Shown in pieces: positions 1 to 6,095 of a stretch of DNA of 6,945 nt; the stretch's first letter is position 1, and the number at the start of each line of letters is the position of its first letter. A program made the position numbers and the translations under genes. Origin of the DNA: Chloroflexota bacterium (GTDB lineage Bacteria > Chloroflexota > Anaerolineae > UBA1429); the NCBI GenBank assembly GCA_012513595.1, contig JAAZBY010000062.1, forward strand, positions 1 through 6,945, given 5' to 3'. Under the pieces are notes generated by a model. That model searched no databases, was not told the DNA's origin, and saw only the letters and a list, made by a program, of their open reading frames with translations.

Positions 1-642
1 TACAAGCCCCTGCGCAACGCGCCGCGCATCGCCGCGCTGATCACGGCCATCGGCGTGTCTTTCTTTCTCGAGTACTTTACGGCGCTCAAGTTTGTCTTCG
101 GTGCCGATTTCAACACCTACACGCGCCCCTTTGATGTGGTGGTCTGGAACGTCGGGGGCGTGCAGATCACCAACATCACCGCCATCATCATCGGGGTCAC
201 GGTGCTGCTTCTGGTGCTGCTGCAGTACATCGTCAACCGCACCAAGGTCGGCAAGGCCATGCGGGCCACTTCCCTTGACAAACCGACCTCCCTCCTGATG
301 GGCATCAACGTCGACGGGATCATCTCGCTGACCTTTGCCATCGGCGCGGCGCTGGCCGGGGCGGCCGGCGTCCTGTACGCCATCGCCTTCCCGCAGATCT
401 GGACCTTCATGGGCATGATGCCCGGGCTGAAGGCCTTTGTGGCCGCCGTGCTGGGCGGCATCGGCAACATCGCCGGGGCCTTTGTGGGCTCGCTGCTAAT
501 GGGCGAGATCGACGTCCTGGTGGTGAGCTTTCTGCCGGCGGGGTCGCGCCTGCGCGACTTGTTCGCCTTCCTGGTGCTGATCGTCGTGTTCCTGGTCAAG
601 CCCACCGGCATCCTGGGTGAGCCGCAAGTCGAGAAGGTATAG
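1..642 (+). CDS. livH: Branched-chain amino acid ABC transporter permease LivH (3' part)
   Basis: One of the two membrane permeases of a LivHMGF-type importer in the cytoplasmic membrane. The frame is open from the first base, so the true start lies upstream and only the last 213 residues are present. The segment reads straight into the family's conserved stretch at visible residues 1-20 (YKPLRNAPRIAALITAIGVS). A cytoplasmic coupling-loop region follows (ATSLDKPTSLLMGINVDG), then the hallmark PGLKAFVAAVLGGIGNIAGA at about residues 141-160 and a final helix ending in LVKPTGILG. These features match LivH rather than LivM, which follows. The stop at 640-642 is 15 bp before livM, with an AGAGG ribosome site between them. 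The substrate is inferred from the family: Leu, Ile or Val in characterised members, but relatives take up urea or short amides. The binding protein that would decide this is outside the window. Confidence 0.95.
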   Translation, partial: YKPLRNAPRIAALITAIGVSFFLEYFTALKFVFGADFNTYTRPFDVVVWNVGGVQITNITAIIIGVTVLLLVLLQYIVNRTKVGKAMRATSLDKPTSLLMGINVDGIISLTFAIGAALAGAAGVLYAIAFPQIWTFMGMMPGLKAFVAAVLGGIGNIAGAFVGSLLMGEIDVLVVSFLPAGSRLRDLFAFLVLIVVFLVKPTGILGEPQVEKV

Positions 643-657
643 GAAGAGAGGTACCCC

Positions 658-2043
658 ATGGGATTGGGCGCGCATCTGCCCTCTCCGCCTGTGGCCCTGC
701 GAGACCTCCGGTCACGCCTGCCGGCCTGGTTGCCAACGGCGCTGGTGGGCCTCGGCATCTACATCGTCGTCCTGGTGGCCAGCAGCAACGACTGGATCAA
801 CCAGTACTGGTACGGCGTGATCCAGATGGCCGTCGTGGCGGCGGTCTCTGCCCTGGGGCTGAACCTCATCTACGGGTTCAACGGGCAGTTCTCCCTCGGC
901 CACGTGGGGTTCTATGCCATTGGGGCCTACACCTCGGCGCTGGTCACCAAGGACTTTGTTTCCCGGTGGAGCGGCGGGCAGTTCGTGGCCGTATCCTGGA
1001 TTGTCGCTGGCCAGGCGGGCCTGCTGGCCGCGCTCCTCCTGGCCGGGCGACTGCGCATCGGCCCGGTCCACGAGGCGCTGGGGCATTGGTTGGCCCGCCA
1101 GATGCCCCGCCGCGAGGCCGCGATACTCCAGGCGGTCGGCGGGCTGTCTCTGCTGCTCATCGCCCTGGCGGGCGGCGTACTGGTGGCCTGGGGATTGCGC
1201 CTGGCCCTCCTGCCTGCCTTTGACCTGGCCCTGTCGCACCTGCCGGAGGCGCTCGCCCAACCGGTGGTGTTCTTGTTGGCTCTGCTCACCGGCGGCTCGC
1301 TGGCCGCCATGATCGCCTATCTGGTGGGGCTGCCGCTCCTGCGGCTCAGCTCTGACTATCTCGGCATCGCTACGCTGGGCTTTGCCGTCATGGTCTACAC
1401 GGCGCTGCAGAACTCGGACCAGGTCATCGCCACCATGAAGGGAGCCCGCGGCATGGTCGGCATCCCCCGCTGGACCACCTGGTCGTGGGGCTTTGGCGTC
1501 CTGGTGCTGGTGGTCATCGTCATGCGCAACCTGGTGCACTCTAGTTACGGCCGGGCGATCGTCTCGATTCGCGAGGATGAGATCGCTTCCGGCACCATGG
1601 GGATCGACCGGGCCAGCGTGAAGGCGCTGGCCTTTGCTACCGGCGCCTTTTTCGCCGGGATCGCCGGCGGCCTCTACGCGCACCTCTACGGCTTCCTGCA
1701 CCCGAGCACCTTCAACTTTGTGAAGGGCTTTGACCCGATGATCATCATCGTCTTTGGCGGCCTGGGCAGCATGACGGGCACGCTGGTGGCCTCGGGGCTG
1801 TTCGTGCTGCTCATCGAAGGGCTGCGCGTTATCCTGCCCCAGGGGTTTGAGGACTGGCGCTTTGTCATCTACCCCGTGTTCCTGCTGGTGATCATGCTCC
1901 TGCGGCAGGAGGGCCTGCTGGGGACGCGCGAGTGGGGCTGGCTGAAGACTCCCCTCCCGCCGGAACGCGACCTGCCCGTGCCGCCCTCCGGCCCGGCCGA
2001 TCGTCCCGCCCGCGCGGCGGAGGAGGGCACCCCCCATGCCTGA
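658..2043 (+). CDS. livM: Branched-chain amino acid ABC transporter permease LivM, with an internal insertion
   Basis: Second membrane permease of the importer, 461 residues, with about ten hydrophobic segments. Family signatures are GQFSLGH (residues 76-82) followed by FYAIGAY, then SSDYLGIATLGF (231-242). The ATPase-coupling loop is YGRAIVSIREDEIASGTMGI (297-316), and GFDPMIIIVFGGLGSMTGT (357-375) follows. The ATG at 658 is supported by AGAGG at 647-651, six bases upstream. Most LivM proteins are about 300-360 residues. The extra length here comes mainly from a block of roughly 100 residues between the third helix and the LPLLRL-SSDYL segment, and partly from a proline-rich, probably cytoplasmic tail (430-461). 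The coding frame runs through the insertion without interruption. The tail's codons contain the livG ribosome site, and the last 8 bp overlap livG, which suggests translational coupling. Identity is clear; the exact substrate is not. Confidence 0.97.
   Translation: MGLGAHLPSPPVALRDLRSRLPAWLPTALVGLGIYIVVLVASSNDWINQYWYGVIQMAVVAAVSALGLNLIYGFNGQFSLGHVGFYAIGAYTSALVTKDFVSRWSGGQFVAVSWIVAGQAGLLAALLLAGRLRIGPVHEALGHWLARQMPRREAAILQAVGGLSLLLIALAGGVLVAWGLRLALLPAFDLALSHLPEALAQPVVFLLALLTGGSLAAMIAYLVGLPLLRLSSDYLGIATLGFAVMVYTALQNSDQVIATMKGARGMVGIPRWTTWSWGFGVLVLVVIVMRNLVHSSYGRAIVSIREDEIASGTMGIDRASVKALAFATGAFFAGIAGGLYAHLYGFLHPSTFNFVKGFDPMIIIVFGGLGSMTGTLVASGLFVLLIEGLRVILPQGFEDWRFVIYPVFLLVIMLLRQEGLLGTREWGWLKTPLPPERDLPVPPSGPADRPARAAEEGTPHA
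961..1254 (+). other. Insertion of about 100 residues within LivM
   Basis: Residues about 102-199 of LivM sit between GAYTSALVT and the conserved run leading to LVGLPLLRL. From memory, E. coli LivM has about 31 residues between the matching landmarks (GAY and GFPVLRL), and this protein has about 132. The block holds two strongly hydrophobic stretches, around residues 108-131 and 156-186, joined by a basic, polar linker (HWLARQMPRREA). An even number of added helices would keep the topology of the rest of the permease. There is no frame shift, stop or direct repeat at its edges, and base composition matches the flanks, so it looks like a stable part of the protein. Its function is unknown and the boundaries are approximate. 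Confidence 0.6.
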
Positions 2044-2854
2044 CCACCCTGCGCCCGACCCGCGCCTGTCCAAGACCAACCGCATCCTGGACATCGTGGA
2101 CCTGACCATCATGTTCGGCGGGCTGCGCGCCGTAAGCGACCTGAGCATGGCCGTGCCCGCGGGCGGGTTGTACGGGCTGATCGGCCCCAACGGCGCCGGC
2201 AAGACGACCGTGTTCAACATGATCACCGGCATCTACGAACCCAGCGCGGGGAGCATCCTCCTCGACGGCGTCGAGCTCGGCGGCCTCTCCCCGCATGCCA
2301 TCACCCGGATGGGGGTGGCGCGTACCTTCCAGAACATCCGGCTGTTCCCGCACCTCTCCGTGCTGGATAACGTCCGCATCGCCTACCACACCCACGCCGG
2401 TTACGGCCTTCTCGAGGCGGTCACCCGCCTGCGGCGCTTTGCCCCGCGCGAGCGGGCCCTCACCGAAGAGGCCCAGGACCTCCTGCAGGTCTTTGGCCTG
2501 CTCCACCGGCAGACGGAGCTGGCCCGCAACCTGCCCTACGGCGAGCAGCGCCGCCTAGAGATCGCCCGCGCCCTGGCCCTGGGGCCGCGGCTGCTCCTCT
2601 TGGACGAGCCGGCCGCCGGCATGAACCCCACCGAGACGCAGAGCCTGATGGAGCTCATCCACTTTGTGCGCGAACGCTACCGGCTGAGCATCCTGCTCAT
2701 CGAGCACCAGATGCGCGTGGTGATGGGCATCTGCGAGTGGATCACGGTGATGGACTTTGGCCAGGTGATCGCCCGGGGCACAGCCCGCGAGATCCAGTCG
2801 GACGAGAAGGTCATCGAGGCCTACCTGGGCAAGAGAAGCATGAGGGGGCTCTGA
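2036..2854 (+). CDS. livG: Branched-chain amino acid ABC transporter ATP-binding protein LivG
   Basis: One of the two cytoplasmic ATPases that drive the importer, 272 residues. It has the full ABC set: Walker A GPNGAGKT (50-57), Q-loop Gln in RTFQNIRLF (Q99), the LivG-type signature LPYGEQRRLEIARAL (166-180) in place of LSGGQ, Walker B LLLLDEP (186-192) with catalytic Glu191, and switch His224 in LIEHQM. The N-terminus (residues 1-16, polar and proline-containing) is slightly longer than usual. The ATG at 2036 is preceded by GGAGGAGGG at 2019-2027, a strong ribosome site inside the end of livM. The 8-bp overlap with livM and the 4-bp gap to livF place it in the same operon. Nothing essential is missing, so it should be an active ATPase. 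Confidence 0.97.
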   Translation: MPDHPAPDPRLSKTNRILDIVDLTIMFGGLRAVSDLSMAVPAGGLYGLIGPNGAGKTTVFNMITGIYEPSAGSILLDGVELGGLSPHAITRMGVARTFQNIRLFPHLSVLDNVRIAYHTHAGYGLLEAVTRLRRFAPRERALTEEAQDLLQVFGLLHRQTELARNLPYGEQRRLEIARALALGPRLLLLDEPAAGMNPTETQSLMELIHFVRERYRLSILLIEHQMRVVMGICEWITVMDFGQVIARGTAREIQSDEKVIEAYLGKRSMRGL

Positions 2855-2858
2855 GGAC

Positions 2859-3569
2859 ATGCTGCTGGAAGTCGAGAACCTGCACGTCTCCTACGGCGCC
2901 ATCCGTGCGGTGCGCGGCGTCTCCTTCCACGTAGACGAGGGAGAGATCGTCACCCTCATTGGCGCCAACGGCGCCGGCAAGAGCAGCACGCTGCGCACCA
3001 TCTCAGGCCTGCTGCGCCCCAGCGAGGGGCGCGTGGCCTTCCGCGGCCAGGACCTGACGCGCACGCCCCCCGAGCGCATCGTGCGGCTGGGCATCTCGCA
3101 GGTGCCGGAGGGACGGCGCATCTTCTCCAAGCTGACCGTGCGCGAGAACCTGGAGATGGGCGCCTACACGCGCCAGAGCGCCGCCGAGGTCGCCGAGTCG
3201 ATGGAGAGGGTGTTCGCCAGCTTCCCACGGCTTAAAGAGCGCCTCGAGCAGCGCGGGGGGACGCTTTCGGGCGGGGAACAGCAGATGCTGGCCATGGGCC
3301 GTGGGCTGATGTCTCGCCCGACGCTCCTCCTCTTGGACGAGCCCTCCATGGGTCTGGCGCCGATCCTGGTCGAGGAGATCTTTGCCATCATCCGGCAGAT
3401 CAACGCGCAGGGCACCAGCATCCTGCTGGTGGAGCAGAACGCCGCCATGGCCCTGTCGGTGGCCCACCGCGGCTACGTCCTGGAGACGGGCGAGGTGGCC
3501 CTGTCGGGGAATGCCGAGGAGCTGCTGAACAACCGCGAGGTACAGGCCGCCTACCTGGGGGAAGAGTAA
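2859..3569 (+). CDS. livF: Branched-chain amino acid ABC transporter ATP-binding protein LivF
   Basis: Second ATPase of the importer, 236 residues, the usual LivF length. Motifs in order are Walker A GANGAGKS (35-42), the Q-loop region ISQVPEGRRIF (Q81) typical of LivF, signature LSGGEQQ (136-142), and Walker B LLLLDEPSMGLAP (156-168) with Glu161. VEQN follows at 191-194, where LivF proteins carry Gln in place of the switch His. That Gln is a normal family trait; the paired LivG keeps its His. The ATG at 2859 is four bases after the livG stop. A GAGGGGG run at 2842-2848 is the likely ribosome site. The protein ends in AAYLGEE, the usual LivF C-terminus. It is the last gene of the liv operon and is followed directly by GC-rich hairpins. 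Confidence 0.97.
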   Translation: MLLEVENLHVSYGAIRAVRGVSFHVDEGEIVTLIGANGAGKSSTLRTISGLLRPSEGRVAFRGQDLTRTPPERIVRLGISQVPEGRRIFSKLTVRENLEMGAYTRQSAAEVAESMERVFASFPRLKERLEQRGGTLSGGEQQMLAMGRGLMSRPTLLLLDEPSMGLAPILVEEIFAIIRQINAQGTSILLVEQNAAMALSVAHRGYVLETGEVALSGNAEELLNNREVQAAYLGEE

Positions 3570-3573
3570 CAGA

Positions 3574-3598
3574 AGCGCGCCCGGCGCGCGGGCGCGCT
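3574..3598 (+). terminator. GC-rich hairpin just after livF
   Basis: A perfect 10-bp inverted repeat, AGCGCGCCCG / CGGGCGCGCT, with a 5-base loop GCGCG, begins five bases after the livF stop codon. Position and stem strength suggest transcription stopping or mRNA 3' end protection at the end of the liv operon. There is no T-run after it, so it is not a classical intrinsic terminator. Being perfectly paired, it would fold equally well in RNA from either strand. Confidence 0.55.
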
Positions 3599-3637
3599 AG
3601 GCAGCCGGGTGCGCATCGTCCCGATCGTGTGGCAGAG

Positions 3638-3672
3638 CGGGCTCTCCGTCCCCCTGGGGGGCGGGGAGCCCG
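3638..3672 (+). terminator. Long hairpin in the livF-plsY convergent gap
   Basis: Two 17-base arms (3638-3654 and 3656-3672) are complementary around T3655. In plus-strand RNA 15 positions form Watson-Crick pairs and two form G-U pairs (3645 with 3665, 3649 with 3661), though the innermost pair must open to make the loop. In minus-strand RNA those two positions become A-C mismatches, so the structure favours transcripts coming from livF. It lies between convergent livF and plsY and could stop both. No T-run follows on either side. Apart from this and the hairpin at 3574-3598, I see nothing in the 139-bp gap. Confidence 0.55.
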
Positions 3673-3708
3673 TCGCCCTTGTCCTGAGGTGGCTGCCCGG
3701 CCGGCGCG

Positions 3709-4356
3709 TCAGGGATGGTCCCTCTGGACGTCCTTCTTGCCGGCGGGGATGTACTGGCCCAGCTTGCGCTCGGTGCCCTCGCGCAGCCGTTTGATGTTCG
3801 GGCGCAGGTTGTAGAGCGCCATGATGCCGGTGCCCAGGGCAAAGAGCACTCGTTCCATCCCGGTGGCCCCGGTGATCCCGCTCACCAGGCTCGTCAGAAT
3901 CAGCATCAGCGCAAAGGTGATCGAGCCGAGCGAGGTGTGCTTCCAGATGGCCACCACCACCACGCCCACCAGGGCCGAGACGCCGGTGGGCAGGGGCAGC
4001 AGGGCGAACCCGGCCCCGCCGCTGGTCATCGTGCCGACCCCGCCGCTAAAGCCCAGGAACACCGACCAGTTGTGCCCCACCACGCTGGCCACGCCGGCCA
4101 GCACGGCCACCAGGGGCAGCCCTGGGGCGATCAGCTGCGCCAGCGCTACGGCGCCGTACCCCTTGCCGGCGTCCCCGAGGACCGTCACGATCGCCGGGAC
4201 CAGCCCTGCCGCGCGCAGGACGTTGCTGCCCCCCGTGCGGCCGCTGCCCACCCGGGTGACGTCTATGCCCCTGAGCAGGCGTGCCGCCAGGAACCCGATC
4301 GGAACGGACCCCAGCAGATACGCGCTGCAGATCGCTGCAATGGCTCGTAGTAACAA
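3709..4356 (-). CDS. plsY: Glycerol-3-phosphate acyltransferase PlsY
   Basis: Integral membrane acyltransferase of 215 residues that moves an acyl group from acyl-phosphate (made by PlsX) to the sn-1 position of G3P, giving lysophosphatidate, the first committed phospholipid step. Visible marks are YLLGSVPIGFLAARL near the N-terminus and motif 1, GSGRTGGSNVLRAAG (37-51), with the conserved Ser38, Asn45 and Arg48. Motif 2 is GDAGKGYGA (61-69). Motif 3, GHNWSVFLGFSGGVGTMTSG (94-113), keeps His95 but has Ser and Val where most PlsY proteins have the two Lys of FKGGKG. Several hydrophobic segments and a short basic C-terminal tail (KRLREGTERK, 189-198) fit the family. The start is TTG at 4356: it is the first possible start after an in-frame stop at 4384-4386, and a strong ribosome site precedes it. 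The gene is divergent from glpK and convergent with livF. Family assignment is firm; the motif 3 change leaves some doubt about exact substrates. Confidence 0.93.
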   Translation of the reverse strand: MLLRAIAAICSAYLLGSVPIGFLAARLLRGIDVTRVGSGRTGGSNVLRAAGLVPAIVTVLGDAGKGYGAVALAQLIAPGLPLVAVLAGVASVVGHNWSVFLGFSGGVGTMTSGGAGFALLPLPTGVSALVGVVVVAIWKHTSLGSITFALMLILTSLVSGITGATGMERVLFALGTGIMALYNLRPNIKRLREGTERKLGQYIPAGKKDVQRDHP

Positions 4357-4360
4357 CGGG

Positions 4361-4370
4361 ACCTCCCTCC
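4361..4370 (-). promoter_or_regulatory. Ribosome binding site fixing the TTG start of plsY
   Basis: On the minus strand the sequence GGAGGGAGGT ends four bases before the TTG codon. The GGAGG at its 5' end sits nine bases from TTG, which is good spacing. No ATG or GTG in this frame lies between the upstream stop and TTG, so this site decides the start. Confidence 0.75.
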
Positions 4371-4390
4371 AACAACACGGACGCTACCTA

Positions 4391-4415
4391 CAACACCGCG
4401 CCGCGGACGGCGTTG
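4391..4415. repeat. Imperfect dyad in the plsY-glpK divergent region
   Basis: CAACACCG (4391-4398) and CGGCGTTG (4408-4415) are inverted repeats matching at 7 of 8 positions around a 9-base centre. The one mismatch becomes a G-U pair in minus-strand RNA, so the dyad could form a leader hairpin about 20 bases upstream of the plsY ribosome site. It could instead be an operator for a regulator of plsY or glpK. It lies about 50 bp upstream of the glpK -35 box. In sequence this rich in G+C a short dyad may arise by chance. I found no convincing plsY promoter. Confidence 0.35.
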
Positions 4416-4463
4416 CGGGCCATCTCGCCGCCTGCGACGGTATCCTGATGGTTCGGGCGATGT

Positions 4464-4492
4464 TTGACGCTCGCCGCGATCGTGGCTAGTAT
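4464..4492 (+). promoter_or_regulatory. Predicted sigma70/sigmaA-type promoter of glpK
   Basis: A -35 box TTGACG (4464-4469, 5 of 6 consensus) and a -10 box TAGTAT (4487-4492, 4 of 6, keeping the key TA...T) are separated by exactly 17 bp. Transcription would start near 4499, giving a leader of about 45 bases before the glpK ATG. These AT-rich hexamers stand out in the GC-rich surroundings. There is no extended -10 TG. Confidence 0.65.
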
Positions 4493-4543
4493 GGCCTATG
4501 CTTCCGCAAATCCGACCGCGCGCGTCGGGGAAAGGCACGGGCC

Positions 4544-6064
4544 ATGGCGGAATTCATCGCTGCAATCGACCAAGGCACCACGGGCACCCGCTGCATGATC
4601 CTGGACCGCGCGGGGCACGTGCGCGGCGCCCATTATGCCACGCATCGGCAGTTCTACCCGCGCCCCGGCTGGGTGGAGCACGATCCCCTGGAGATCTGGC
4701 AGCGCACCCGCGAGGTGGTGGCCGCCGCGTTCGCCACGGCCGGGGTCAGGGCCAAGGACGTCGCCGCTGTTGGCATCGCCAACCAGCGGGAGACGACCAT
4801 CGTCTGGAACCGGCGCACCGGCCAGCCCTACTGCCCGGCCGTTGTATGGCAGTGTACGCGCAGTGAGGAGATCTGTAAAAGGCTGCTTACGGATGGCCTG
4901 GAGGATCTCATCCGCGAGCGGACGGGCCTGGTGGTGGCCAGCTACTTTTCCGGGCCCAAGCTGGCCTGGCTCCTGGAACACGTCCCCGGGATGCGGGCAG
5001 ACGCCGAGCGAGGCGAGGCCCTCTTTGGCACCGTCGACTCGTGGCTCGTCTGGAACATGACCGGCGGCCCCCACGGGGGCGCGCACGTCACTGACGTTAC
5101 CAACGCCTCACGCACCATGCTGATGGACCTGCGCCGCGGCGCGTGGGACCCACAGATGCTGGATATCCTGAGTATCCCCAGGGCCATGCTGCCCGAGATC
5201 CGGCCCTCCTCCGACGTGCGCACCTTCGGCACCTGGCGGCTCGAGGGCGACGGCGGCGGCGCGGCCCTGCCCGTGTGCGGCCTGATCGGCGACCAGCAGG
5301 CCGCCCTGGCCGGGCAGTGCTGCTTTGCCCAGGGCGAGGCCAAGAACACCTACGGCACCGGCTCCTTCCTGCTCATGCACACCGGCGCGCGGCCGACGGC
5401 GTCGCAGAGCGGCCTGCTCAGCACGGTGGCCTACTCGCTGGGCGCCGAGGCCCCCTGCCAGTACGCCCTGGAGGGCTCTATCGCCATCACCGGCGCGGCC
5501 GTCCAGTGGCTGCGCGACAACCTCGGCCTGCTCTCCAGCGCCGCCGAGAGCGAGGCGGTGGCCAACACGGTGGCCGATACGGGCGGGGTCTACTTTGTGC
5601 CCGCCTTTTCGGGCCTCTACGCCCCCCATTGGGATATGGACGCCCGCGGCGTGATCGTCGGCCTCACCCGTTACACCGCGCGCGCCCACCTGGTGCGCGC
5701 CACGCTGGAGGCCATCTGCTACCAGGCCCGCGAGGTGCTGGAGGCCATGGAGGCCGACTCGGGCATTCGCCTGCAGGCCCTCAAGGTCGACGGCGGTGCC
5801 GTGGTCAACGACACGCTCATGCAGCTGCAGGCAGACATCCTGGGCACCCCCGTCGTGCGCCCCCTGGTCAGTGAGACGACCGCCCTCGGCGCCGCCTACA
5901 TGGCCGGGCTGGCCGCCGGGGTCTGGGCCAGCACCGACGCCCTGCGCGCCAACTGGGGCGTCGAGCGCACCTTTATGCCCGGGTGGGGCGCTGAGCGGCG
6001 CGCCAGCGGCTACCGCGGCTGGCAGCGCGCCGTCGACCGCGCCAAGAACTGGGTGCAATCCTGA
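4544..6064 (+). CDS. glpK: Glycerol kinase GlpK
   Basis: Cytoplasmic FGGY-family kinase, 506 residues (E. coli GlpK is about 502), converting glycerol and ATP to G3P. Visible motifs are the N-terminal phosphate loop DQGTTGTR (9-16) and NQRETTIVW (80-88) with the glycerol-binding Arg82 and Glu83. SYFSGPKLAWLL (133-144) carries Tyr134, and GDQQAAL (249-255) carries catalytic Asp250. Later come KNTYGTGSF (267-275), ALEGSIAITGAAVQWLRD (308-325), YFVPAFSGLYAPHWD (350-364), LKVDGGAVVNDTLMQLQADI (413-432) and ETTALGAAYMAGLA (444-457). The ATG at 4544 is preceded by GGGGAAAGG (4527-4535) and a predicted promoter. The loop before GDQQ (TFGTWRLEGDGGGAALPV) lacks both the E. coli Arg that binds fructose 1,6-bisphosphate and the His phosphorylated by HPr in low-G+C Gram-positives, so allosteric control probably differs. 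It is followed 31 bp later by an FAD oxidoreductase, a standard glycerol-use arrangement. Confidence 0.98.
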   Translation: MAEFIAAIDQGTTGTRCMILDRAGHVRGAHYATHRQFYPRPGWVEHDPLEIWQRTREVVAAAFATAGVRAKDVAAVGIANQRETTIVWNRRTGQPYCPAVVWQCTRSEEICKRLLTDGLEDLIRERTGLVVASYFSGPKLAWLLEHVPGMRADAERGEALFGTVDSWLVWNMTGGPHGGAHVTDVTNASRTMLMDLRRGAWDPQMLDILSIPRAMLPEIRPSSDVRTFGTWRLEGDGGGAALPVCGLIGDQQAALAGQCCFAQGEAKNTYGTGSFLLMHTGARPTASQSGLLSTVAYSLGAEAPCQYALEGSIAITGAAVQWLRDNLGLLSSAAESEAVANTVADTGGVYFVPAFSGLYAPHWDMDARGVIVGLTRYTARAHLVRATLEAICYQAREVLEAMEADSGIRLQALKVDGGAVVNDTLMQLQADILGTPVVRPLVSETTALGAAYMAGLAAGVWASTDALRANWGVERTFMPGWGAERRASGYRGWQRAVDRAKNWVQS

Positions 6065-6095
6065 CCGCCCCGGAGATGAAGGAACTGCAACTGCG

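Noticed and set aside
166..176. LivG signature written LPYGEQ and LivF with Gln in place of the switch His, considered as possible defects (LivG codons at about 2531-2548, LivF codon at about 3435)
   Set aside because: The positions given here are LivG residue numbers. Both changes are normal family traits of LivG and LivF, so they are not signs of inactive ATPases.
712..2232. A 506-codon open frame on the minus strand opposite livM and the start of livG
   Set aside because: It is antisense to two clear genes. Its translation is rich in His, Gln, Arg and Gly without recognisable motifs, as expected from a shadow frame in GC-rich DNA.
3570..3708. The livF-plsY gap examined for a small gene, riboswitch or attachment site
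   Set aside because: Apart from the two hairpins there is no frame with a ribosome site, no recognisable riboswitch core, and no direct repeats of the kind left by integration.
3715..4489. Plus-strand open frames of 211 and 222 codons over plsY
   Set aside because: They are shadows of plsY, which has conserved motifs and a good ribosome site on the minus strand. The plus-strand translations show no family features.
4498..4866. A plus-strand frame with ATG at the predicted glpK transcription start
   Set aside because: It lacks a ribosome site because the mRNA would begin at its ATG, it overlaps glpK out of frame, and its translation is Arg, Pro and Gly rich.
5108..6058. A 316-codon minus-strand open frame opposite glpK
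   Set aside because: It overlaps the conserved catalytic part of glpK and has low-complexity Gly, Ala, His and Gln composition with no motif.
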